Shown here: positions 42,393 to 48,918 of the stretch, piece by piece | How positions within the stretch are numbered: position 1 is the first letter of the stretch | Layout of the letters: each line of letters opens with the position of its first letter | From: Prochlorococcus sp. AG-402-M18 | Lineage (GTDB): Bacteria > Cyanobacteriota > Cyanobacteriia > PCC-6307 > Cyanobiaceae | Assembly (NCBI GenBank): GCA_003216595.1 | Contig: QCIQ01000011.1 | Location: 1 to 48,918 of the forward strand | Length of the DNA stretch: 48,918 nucleotides | Direction of reading: 5' to 3' | Position numbers and translations under genes: made by a program | The notes under the pieces: generated by a model | Database searches by the model: none | The model's input: the letters and a program-made list of their open reading frames with translations, nothing else | Told to the model about the DNA's origin: nothing

Positions 42393-42578
42393 ATGGCTAA
42401 TGTAACTATAAATGGCAAAGAATTTGATTACGATTCTCTTTCTGACAAGGCTAAAGCTAATTTGGTAAGTCTAAAGTTTGTTCAAGATGAGTTAGCAAAG
42501 ATTCAAGCTCAAACCGCTGTCTACAAAACTGCTGAGGCAGCTTATTCTAAAGTTTTAAATGAAGAAATTAGTGATTAA
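42393..42578 (+). CDS. 61-residue conserved small protein, DUF6447-like
   Basis: A small soluble acidic protein with no signal peptide, no cysteine and no double-glycine leader. It opens with a beta hairpin-like stretch (ATG at 42393; VTINGKEFDYDSLS), then is strongly helical (KANLVSLKFVQDELAKIQ and TAVYKTAEAAYSKVLNEEI), probably a helical hairpin. It recalls cyanobacterial small proteins filed as DUF6447, though that label is from memory. It sits 26 bases before the parvulin gene and is the first gene of the secretion operon. It could be a chaperone, a regulator or a tiny secreted substrate. The lack of a double-glycine motif and the dead peptidase domain of the exporter argue against a processed leader peptide. 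Confidence 0.75.
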   Translation: MANVTINGKEFDYDSLSDKAKANLVSLKFVQDELAKIQAQTAVYKTAEAAYSKVLNEEISD

Positions 42579-42604
42579 AATTACTTCACTTTAATTAAGA
42601 AAAA

Positions 42605-43366
42605 ATGGGAATAAATATGGATGAATTAAATATTCTGAATAGAGAGATAGTAGATTTACTTGCTGAAGAAGATATGCTTGGTCCACTTATATCTAAATTA
42701 GTTATAAATAATATTACTGATAATATACCCCTAGAAGATGAAGAAATTAATAACTTCAAGAGAAAATTATTTAGTCAAGAAAATATAGAAGATGATAAGC
42801 ATTTTCAGAGTTGGTTAATAAAAAAGAACCTAACAGAAGACAAATTGCTATTAAAAGTATCAAGACCTTTTAAACTAAATAAATATTGTTTAGATCAATT
42901 CTCTAGCAGAGTTCATGCTCACTTTCTTACTAGAAAAGCAAAATTAGATCAAGTAATTTACAGTCTTTTAAGAGTATCTGATCAATTTATAGCAAAAGAA
43001 CTTTACTTGAGAATATTGGGAAACGAAGAAAGCTTTAGCAGTCTCGCAGAGAAATTCTCAGAAGGTAATGAAAAAGAAGTTCAAGGTATCGTTGGCCCTG
43101 TACCTATAGAGAAATCTCATCCTGAATTAGCAAGAGTTCTAAAAAGTAGTACTCCTGGTGTATTGAACCAACCATTTCAAATTGGAGATTTTTGGCTTAT
43201 TGTCAGAGTAGAATCATTTAAAGAAGCTACATTAGACCCTGCTATGGAATTGCAGATGGCTAAAGAACTATTTGAACAATGGCTAAATGAAGAATGTACT
43301 CAAGTTGTGAAAAATTTGCTAGCTAAGAACTCAGTTAATTCCAATATTCACGAGGACAAGAATTAA
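42605..43366 (+). CDS. Cytoplasmic parvulin-like (PpiC/SurA-type) protein of the type I secretion operon
   Basis: The first 110 residues are helical and resemble the N-terminal chaperone part of SurA-type proteins. Residues about 115-212 follow the parvulin pattern (VIYSLLRVSDQFIAKELYLRI, FSSLAEKFSEGNEKEVQGIVGPVPIEKSHPELARVL, FWLIVRVESFKEATLD). There is no signal peptide, so the protein is probably cytoplasmic, unlike ordinary SurA or PrsA. The start could be ATG 42605 or ATG 42617. Its stop lies one base before the ABC exporter start. A chaperone or isomerase that keeps the RTX substrate ready for export is the natural guess. Whether catalytic residues are kept is not certain. Confidence 0.8.
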   Translation: MGINMDELNILNREIVDLLAEEDMLGPLISKLVINNITDNIPLEDEEINNFKRKLFSQENIEDDKHFQSWLIKKNLTEDKLLLKVSRPFKLNKYCLDQFSSRVHAHFLTRKAKLDQVIYSLLRVSDQFIAKELYLRILGNEESFSSLAEKFSEGNEKEVQGIVGPVPIEKSHPELARVLKSSTPGVLNQPFQIGDFWLIVRVESFKEATLDPAMELQMAKELFEQWLNEECTQVVKNLLAKNSVNSNIHEDKN

Positions 43367-43367
43367 T

Positions 43368-46301
43368 ATGGATTTTAGAAAAATACAATGTTTTAAAGAA
43401 ATTAGTGAGGATTCACTAAAACAATTAAATGAAAATCACAAATTATTTTTATATAAAATAGGACAACCATTATCTACTAAAAATGTTTTATCAAAAAATA
43501 TTTTATTAATTCTAGAAGGTACAGCAAGGTTAATAGTTGAAGACAAAAATACTATTAAAACAGTAGCCAAACTTGGAATTGGATCTTGGGTTGGTCTTGG
43601 CTCCTTACTTAGATTAAAAGCTTGCGAAGAAGTTATTTCTTCAGAAGAAATTAAAGCTATTTCTTTCCCAGAAGAAATTATTATTGATTTATATAAAAAT
43701 GAAAAGTCTTTTCAAGATTATTGCAATTCTAATCTATTTCCATGTGAGATTTCAAGTATTACTGAAATGCTAATAAATAAATCTTCAAGAACAGATATAA
43801 ACTTAATAGCTGCATTTAAGATTATAGGCAACTCCGCAAAGTTAAAGCTTCTAAATAATGAATTTAAATTAAAGTCAGAAAAAAATGTAATAAATTTTCT
43901 TGCTAGTGCAAATATCAACAATAGAATTATCTTTGATATATTAAAAGATAATTCTATATTAAAAAGCGAGCACCTTTTTCAAACACGTATAATTCAAGTC
44001 CCGGAAAATATTTACAACGAATTTAATAATTTACCAATTGAGAATATACCAACTCCAAAATCAAAAGATCAAGATTTAACTTCTTCCGTTAATTTTGAAC
44101 AAGCATCAAAAATATTAGAACCCAGTGATTCAGGAATTGACAGAATTGAAAAGAAAAAGGTCGTAGAGTTAATCAAAGGGACAGGAAATATTAGAGAAAC
44201 GCTTGCTTGTCTTCAAATGATATCAAATTATATGGATCTTCCATTCAGAAAAGACTCCATTGAAAAAATTCTAAGAGAAGAACTTCGTAGAGGGAAAAAA
44301 CCGTCAATGGAACTTTGTGGAAGCTTAATGTCAATGTTAGGAGTTCAAGTGTCTAGGGGTTTAATAGCACCCAAACTAGCTCCGAGAGTTCCTACTCCTT
44401 GTTTGATTCCTTGGAATGAAGGGTTTGCATTTGTTCAAGAAAGTTCAAAAAATGGTTTCTTAATTGCATCTCCAAGTGAAGGATGGCGCAACGTAGAAAT
44501 CAAAGAACTAGAGGAGAAATTTAAAGAAGGGCTCGATATTATGATTGTGGAAAGAAACAATTCAACTCCAAATAAAAAATTTAGTCTTCAATGGTTTTTA
44601 CCATCTCTAAAAAAACATAAAAGCTCACTATTACAAGTTCTTCTAGCCTCATTTGTAGTACAACTCTTTGGCTTAGCTAATCCACTTCTTATTCAAGTCA
44701 TTATTGATAAAGTAATATCTCAAAGAAGTCTTGATACATTACAAATACTTGGAATTGCCTTAGTTGTAGTAACGATACTTGGCGGGATAATTGGAGGATT
44801 AAGAACATTCTTATTCACAGAAACAACAAATCGTATTGATACAAGACTAGGATCAGAAGTGATAGATCATCTTCTTAAATTACCTTTAAACTATTTTGAT
44901 AAAAGACCAGTCGGTGAATTAGGAACAAGAGTTGCGGAACTTGAAAGGATAAGAAATTTCCTAACGGGACAAGCCTTAACCACAATTTTGGACGCAGCTT
45001 TTTCTGTGATTTACATAATCTTTATGTTGATATATAGCTGGCTATTAACCGCGATAGCTTTGGTAGTTGTTCCAATTCAAATTGCATTAACACTGTTAGG
45101 TTCTCCCTTACTGCGAAGACAAATAAGGGCCTCTGCCAATCAGAATGCAAAAACTCAAAGTCATTTAGTAGAAGTTCTTACTGGGATTCAAACTGTAAAA
45201 GCTCAAAATGTGGAAACTGTAAGTAGATGGAAATGGCAAGATTTATATGGAAAGTATATTTCTAGAACATTTGAGAAAACAATTACTGGAACTTTACTTG
45301 GAGAGACCAGTAAAGTTCTTCAACAGCTTTCACAACTATTCGTACTTTGGATTGGAGCAACATTAGTTTTAAAAGGCCAATTAACTCTTGGACAACTAAT
45401 AGCCTTTAGGATAATTTCTGGTTATGTAACTCAGCCACTACTAAGACTCAGTAGTATTTGGGAAAACATTCAAGAACTAAAAGTTTCTTTTGAAAGACTT
45501 GCAGATATCATTGATACACCTGAAGAATCACAAGAAGCAGACAAAGCTAATATTCCCTTACCTGCAATAAAAGGAGAAGTACGATTTGAAAACGTTACTT
45601 TTTCTTTCCTTAAATCATCAGAAAATATATTAAATAACATTAATTTAAAAATAAACCAAGGTGAATTTATTGGTATCGCTGGTCAAAGTGGTAGCGGTAA
45701 AAGTACCTTAATGAAGCTATTACCAAGACTATACGAGATTGAAAGAGGAAGAATTCTAATTGATGGTTTTGATATCAATAAGGTTGAGCTATATTCTCTA
45801 AGGAGACAAATAGGAATAGTTCCTCAAGATCCACTTTTATTTGCTGGAAGTGTTAGTGATAACATTGCCTTAACTGACCCTGATATAAGTGCGGATGATA
45901 TTATAGAAGCGGCAAAGATAGCTGATGCACATAATTTTATTATGGAGCTACCACTGGGATATAGCACAAATGTAGGAGAAAGAGGCGCATCTCTATCAGG
46001 GGGACAAAAACAACGTCTAGCTATTGCTAGGACGTTAATAAGTAAACCAAGATTAATCATTATGGATGAAGCAACAAGTGCATTAGACTATGAAACCGAA
46101 AGCAACGTATGTGAAAATTTAAGAGAGAAATGTAAAGGGCTTACAGTATTTTTTATTACTCATAGATTAGGTACTATTAAAAACGCAGATAAAGTGATTA
46201 TGATGCATAAAGGAAATATTAGTGAAATAGGTAAACACGAAGAATTAATAGAAAAGAAAGGAAGATATTTTGCTCTCTACAAACAACAAGAGTCAAACTA
46301 A
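43368..46301 (+). CDS. HlyB-like ABC exporter with cNMP-binding-like domain and degenerate C39 peptidase domain
   Basis: A 977-residue fusion. Residues about 1-130 resemble a cyclic-nucleotide-binding/CAP effector fold (GSWVGLGSLLRLKACEEV near 72-88), but the Glu and Arg of the phosphate-binding cassette are not seen. A linker follows to about 260. Residues 265-400 are a C39 peptidase-like domain in which Glu277 sits where the catalytic Cys should be. The His and Asp positions (FAFVQE and SPSEG) are also changed, so it is non-cleaving. Residues about 415-690 form the six-helix ABC domain. The ATPase follows, with Walker A GQSGSGKST (772-780), signature LSGGQ (876-880) and Walker B IMDEATSALD (about 898-907). 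Its stop overlaps hlyD by one base. Confidence 0.92.
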   Translation: MDFRKIQCFKEISEDSLKQLNENHKLFLYKIGQPLSTKNVLSKNILLILEGTARLIVEDKNTIKTVAKLGIGSWVGLGSLLRLKACEEVISSEEIKAISFPEEIIIDLYKNEKSFQDYCNSNLFPCEISSITEMLINKSSRTDINLIAAFKIIGNSAKLKLLNNEFKLKSEKNVINFLASANINNRIIFDILKDNSILKSEHLFQTRIIQVPENIYNEFNNLPIENIPTPKSKDQDLTSSVNFEQASKILEPSDSGIDRIEKKKVVELIKGTGNIRETLACLQMISNYMDLPFRKDSIEKILREELRRGKKPSMELCGSLMSMLGVQVSRGLIAPKLAPRVPTPCLIPWNEGFAFVQESSKNGFLIASPSEGWRNVEIKELEEKFKEGLDIMIVERNNSTPNKKFSLQWFLPSLKKHKSSLLQVLLASFVVQLFGLANPLLIQVIIDKVISQRSLDTLQILGIALVVVTILGGIIGGLRTFLFTETTNRIDTRLGSEVIDHLLKLPLNYFDKRPVGELGTRVAELERIRNFLTGQALTTILDAAFSVIYIIFMLIYSWLLTAIALVVVPIQIALTLLGSPLLRRQIRASANQNAKTQSHLVEVLTGIQTVKAQNVETVSRWKWQDLYGKYISRTFEKTITGTLLGETSKVLQQLSQLFVLWIGATLVLKGQLTLGQLIAFRIISGYVTQPLLRLSSIWENIQELKVSFERLADIIDTPEESQEADKANIPLPAIKGEVRFENVTFSFLKSSENILNNINLKINQGEFIGIAGQSGSGKSTLMKLLPRLYEIERGRILIDGFDINKVELYSLRRQIGIVPQDPLLFAGSVSDNIALTDPDISADDIIEAAKIADAHNFIMELPLGYSTNVGERGASLSGGQKQRLAIARTLISKPRLIIMDEATSALDYETESNVCENLREKCKGLTVFFITHRLGTIKNADKVIMMHKGNISEIGKHEELIEKKGRYFALYKQQESN

Positions 46302-47401
46302 TGAAAAATTATTCAAACTCCATAAAAAAATACTTTCTGGATCAAAAGACAAAAATAAAAAAACTTGATTTATCCAAAGTAGTTAACAATTACTATGAAA
46401 AAAAACTAGATGAATTAAACACCAAAGCAAATTTTATAAAAGCATTTAGAACTTTTCTAGAAAAAAAGCAAGATCAATTAGAAAAACATTTTGATGACAA
46501 AGATCAAAATGTTTTACTGAAACAGTCTCCTTATTATGCCAAAGCAATAACATGGACACTCCTTGGAAGTTCAGCACTAGGCTTTCTATGGCTAGGATTA
46601 GCGAAAACAGAGGAAATAATCATTGTTCAAGGTAAACTCGAACCTATAAGCAAAGTAGTAGATGTCCAAATACCAATAGGTGGAGTTGTACAAGAGGTGT
46701 TAGTTAAAGAAAATGAAGCTGTAGAAAAAGATCAATTATTAATTACTCTAGATAGAAAATCCAACTTAAGTAAAGTTGATTCATTAACAAAAGTTCTGGA
46801 AATCAATAAAAATATTTTAAAAAAGTTAGAACTACTCATGAACGAAGGAGCTGTATCTGAACTGCAATACTTACAAAAAGAAAGTCAAATTAAAGAGTTG
46901 GAAAGTCAATTAATACAAGAAAAAGTGATTTTAAGTTATCAAGAAATAAGAGCACCTATTAAAGGTAAGATTTTCGAATTAAGGCCAACTATCAAAGGTT
47001 TTGTTACTCAAACTAGTGAACCTGTCATGCAAATAATACCTAATGATAAACTAAAAGCAAAGGTTGAAATAGATAGTACAAAAATTGGGTTTGTTAGTAC
47101 TGGAAAGTTAGTAGATATAAGCATAGACTCATATCCGGCAACAGATTTTGGTGTAATCAAAGGAGAGGTACAAAGAATAGGTTTAGATGCATTACCCCCA
47201 GATCCAAGTCAAAATAAGACTTACAGATTTCCTGCTGACATATCGCTAAACAGTCAAATATTGAAGCTAAAAAATAAAAAGACTCTCCCACTACAAGTAG
47301 GAATGAGCCTTACAGCAAACATTAAGTTAAGAAAAGTGAGTTACTTACAATTACTACTTGGCACATTTCAAAACAAAGCTGACTCATTGCGATCATTATA
47401 A
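46301..47401 (+). CDS. HlyD-family type I secretion adaptor, short form
   Basis: HlyD proteins bridge the inner-membrane ABC exporter and a TolC-like outer-membrane channel. This one is 366 residues: a charged cytoplasmic N-terminus (about 1-80), one transmembrane helix (about 82-101, TWTLLGSSALGFLWLGL), a lipoyl half-motif (IPIGGVVQEVLVKENEAVEKDQLL) and a coiled-coil hairpin. The hairpin covers about residues 152-212 only, turning near GAVSELQYL. The second lipoyl half (IRAPIKGKI) and the beta barrel follow. E. coli HlyD is much longer here. The short hairpin suggests a different reach or outer-membrane partner. No TolC gene is in the window. It overlaps the ABC gene by one base. Confidence 0.9.
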   Translation: MKNYSNSIKKYFLDQKTKIKKLDLSKVVNNYYEKKLDELNTKANFIKAFRTFLEKKQDQLEKHFDDKDQNVLLKQSPYYAKAITWTLLGSSALGFLWLGLAKTEEIIIVQGKLEPISKVVDVQIPIGGVVQEVLVKENEAVEKDQLLITLDRKSNLSKVDSLTKVLEINKNILKKLELLMNEGAVSELQYLQKESQIKELESQLIQEKVILSYQEIRAPIKGKIFELRPTIKGFVTQTSEPVMQIIPNDKLKAKVEIDSTKIGFVSTGKLVDISIDSYPATDFGVIKGEVQRIGLDALPPDPSQNKTYRFPADISLNSQILKLKNKKTLPLQVGMSLTANIKLRKVSYLQLLLGTFQNKADSLRSL

Positions 47402-47526
47402 GAGAGGGTGTATAAAAAATAAACTTATAAAATGGAGAATAAGAGGTCAATATAAGCGAAATTACAATTGAATCTAGAAAATTATTTAGATAATAAAGTA
47501 GAAAATCATATCTATAAATATAGATA

Positions 47527-47559
47527 AAAAAAAACCACTCTAAAAAGAATGGCTTTTTT
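47527..47559. terminator. Terminator between hlyD and the RTX gene
   Basis: A-run, CCACTC, five-base loop, GAATGG and T-run. On the minus strand the stem pairs fully apart from one G-U and is followed by a long run of T, ideal for ending the RTX transcript. On the plus strand one pair is mismatched, with a shorter T-run, so it may also end the secretion operon less efficiently. Confidence 0.8.
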
Positions 47560-47582
47560 ATATGGAATAATTGACTAATTAA

Positions 47583-48918
47583 TCAAATAAAATCACCGAA
47601 GGCAAGAACACCATCACCAGAAGCATTATCAATAATGGCTATCTGTTCAGCTGTGATATTTGTACCATCTCTAGTTACAACAAAGACTTCTGCGTCAAAA
47701 TCTCGATTACCATTGTCAGATTGGCTAAGTAGAACAACTGAATGTGTATCAGCAATCCTCATCTTTGTATCATCAGTACCATCAGCTACCTCAAACAAAG
47801 CAGCTGCCGCTGTTGCATCAGCAGCAGTTGCAGTTGTTCCAGTCTTAACAACTATGCGTCCGTCAGGCGCAGCAGTGATTGTAGTACCACTCCAAGCAAG
47901 TAAAGCATTACCAGTTACATTATCAACAAGTGCATCCACGTCTAGATGGTCAGCTCCAGTCTCAAACTCAACAATAGTATCAATACCACCAGAAGCAGCA
48001 TAGATAATAGTATCCGCGCCATCACTAGCAGCTAAAGTAATGATGTCTGCTCCTCCACCAGGATGGATGATGTCTGCTCCAATACCAGGAGTAATGATGT
48101 CATTTCCTCCACCACCTTTAATTGTATCCGCAGTGCCGGAACCAGTTATGGTCATAGCTTGAGAGACAATTCTTGAAGCATCGATAGTATTCGATCCATC
48201 TGTACCTGTATCTGCAGCAAAAGTAATAGTAGATATTCCAGTGAGTGAATAGAAATCGGCTTTAAGCGATAGCGATATATTCTGAGCAGCTACACCATTA
48301 GCAGTAATACTTTCAATTTGAGTAACTTTAGTCCAGTCTACAGCTGCTCCGATGGTAACTCCTGATCCAAGAGCAAGTTTATCGCCGGAACCACCACCAC
48401 CAGTAAGTGTGTCTTCAACTACGTCTGTTCCGAGGATGTCGGTAGCTGCAGCAACGACAAATGTATCGTCTCCAAGACCACCTAATACAGTATCTATCCC
48501 ATCCTTACCATTAAGGGTATCGTTACCAGGTCCGCCAGTAATGGTGTCTGTTCCACCATCACCGGTGATAGCGTCGGCTCCAGAAGAACCTGTCAATGTC
48601 CATGACTCGTCGCCATCATCATTCGAAACGTTAATGGTGTTGGTATTAGAAGTATTTGTATTATCCGACAAATCAATAGTGGTGATGCCAGTATTAGTAG
48701 CCATTGCGGAATGGGTTGTAATCGAAATTGCAGAAGACTGAGCACCATTAGAATAAATACCAGCTATTCCACTGTTTGAAGAATTCCATACATCTCCACT
48801 AGCAATTGTTACTCCACCATTTAATAAAATTTTATCTGTACCATCTCCTCCAATAAATGTGTCTTCAACCACATTGGAAGCCGCTATATCAGCAGTTGTT
48901 CTAACAATAAAGGTGTCG
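47583..48918 (-). CDS. RTX-type calcium-binding repeat protein, C-terminal part (runs off the right edge)
   Basis: The open frame continues through base 48918, so the N-terminus is missing. An internal GTG at 48872 is not the start. At least 445 residues are seen. Classic glycine-rich nonapeptides occur (GGTDTITGGPGNDTLNGKDG and GGGGNDIITPGIG). The visible part contains a 150-residue repeat module: DTFIV..VVEDT at 48917 returns as DTFVV..VVEDT at 48467. The C-terminal 140 residues lack the repeats and end GDGVLAFGDFI, a plausible type I secretion signal. The gene is clearly richer in G+C than its neighbours (27 of 60 bases at 48061-48120, against 13 of 60 at 46321-46380). It is the likely cargo of the adjacent exporter. 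Confidence 0.88.
   Translation of the reverse strand, partial: DTFIVRTTADIAASNVVEDTFIGGDGTDKILLNGGVTIASGDVWNSSNSGIAGIYSNGAQSSAISITTHSAMATNTGITTIDLSDNTNTSNTNTINVSNDDGDESWTLTGSSGADAITGDGGTDTITGGPGNDTLNGKDGIDTVLGGLGDDTFVVAAATDILGTDVVEDTLTGGGGSGDKLALGSGVTIGAAVDWTKVTQIESITANGVAAQNISLSLKADFYSLTGISTITFAADTGTDGSNTIDASRIVSQAMTITGSGTADTIKGGGGNDIITPGIGADIIHPGGGADIITLAASDGADTIIYAASGGIDTIVEFETGADHLDVDALVDNVTGNALLAWSGTTITAAPDGRIVVKTGTTATAADATAAAALFEVADGTDDTKMRIADTHSVVLLSQSDNGNRDFDAEVFVVTRDGTNITAEQIAIIDNASGDGVLAFGDFI
48018..48917 (-). repeat. Two tandem 450-bp (150-residue) modules in the RTX gene
   Basis: The segment starting DTFIVRTTADI at 48917 and the one starting DTFVVAAATDI at 48467 share a register. 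Both run VVEDT, GG, DK.xL, GVTI, then ITxxTGI.TI, SNTI (or TNTI) and a TGS..AD.I-type glycine-rich stretch, in the same order. Spacing between equivalent Asp codons is exactly 450 bases. Identity between copies is moderate at the protein level, so these are old duplications. More copies may lie beyond the edge. Confidence 0.7.

Noticed and set aside
42393-42578. The 61-residue protein as a double-glycine leader peptide (prochlorosin or bacteriocin type)
   Set aside because: There is no GG or GA cleavage motif and no cysteine, no LanM-like enzyme nearby, and the exporter's C39 domain lacks its catalytic residues.
42348-47412. The 9-mer GAGGGTGTA occurs before the small protein gene and again just after hlyD, as if bordering a cassette
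   Set aside because: Nine bases are too short to stand for target-site duplications, and a related string also occurs in the thiC riboswitch. No integrase or transposase is nearby.
48352-48741. Plus-strand open frame of 129 codons rich in Pro, Val and Ser, and a similar one at 47635-48003
   Set aside because: Both lie antisense within the RTX gene. Their composition is the mirror of Gly/Asp/Thr-rich repeats, and they have no start signal or family match.

Overview
The window looks like a stretch of a Prochlorococcus chromosome: a small, AT-rich marine cyanobacterium. The evidence is psaC (photosystem I), an RpaB-type response regulator, cyanobacterial-style ThiC, SecA, SmpB and LysS, tight gene packing, and strongly AT-biased coding. 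A NATL-like low-light clade is possible but cannot be settled by eye. No tRNA, rRNA, transposase or CRISPR array was seen. No stretch longer than 300 bases lacks a gene; the largest gap is 39720-39973 (254 bases).

Layout. 1-8026: rimM and manC, then glmS and psaC on the minus strand, then acpP-fabF-tktA. 8061-13500: thiC with a TPP riboswitch; a minus-strand run ruvB, TPR protein, M20 amidohydrolase, small membrane protein; smpB divergent from ruvB. 13566-18679: rpaB-lysS-small protein, preceded by mreB-mreC-mreD. 18753-25035: ssb, a DedA protein, ahcY, tsaE, a PfkB sugar kinase, mutY and an alpha/beta hydrolase. 25020-34687: a group 2 sigma factor, mgtE, a glutathione peroxidase, gyrB followed by an SH3 protein and two crcB genes, then miaA, infC, a GntR regulator and cysE. 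All of this is ordinary core genome, with some unusual start sites and RNA structures.

From 34719 the window becomes accessory, and all of it concerns the cell surface. A polysaccharide ABC exporter (Wzm plus a Wzt-like ATPase with DUF4214-type repeats fused to its N-terminus) sits directly downstream of secA. After secA come gmd (GDP-mannose 4,6-dehydratase), a serralysin-like metalloprotease ending in the same DUF4214-type repeats, a 61-residue protein, a cytoplasmic parvulin-like protein, a HlyB-like ABC exporter with a cNMP-binding-like domain and a dead C39 peptidase domain, and a short HlyD adaptor. A convergent RTX protein built from 150-residue tandem modules runs off the right edge.

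The most interesting hypothesis is that 34.7-48.9 kb encodes a combined glycan and type I secretion module. GDP-mannose made by ManC and converted by Gmd would feed the Wzm/Wzt glycan. The small protein, the parvulin and the exporter would handle and secrete the metalloprotease and the RTX surface protein. DUF4214-type repeats link the glycan exporter and the secreted enzyme. Other points worth a look are a TTG start for psaC, a readable expression platform in the thiC riboswitch, and a MutY with an intact Nudix box.
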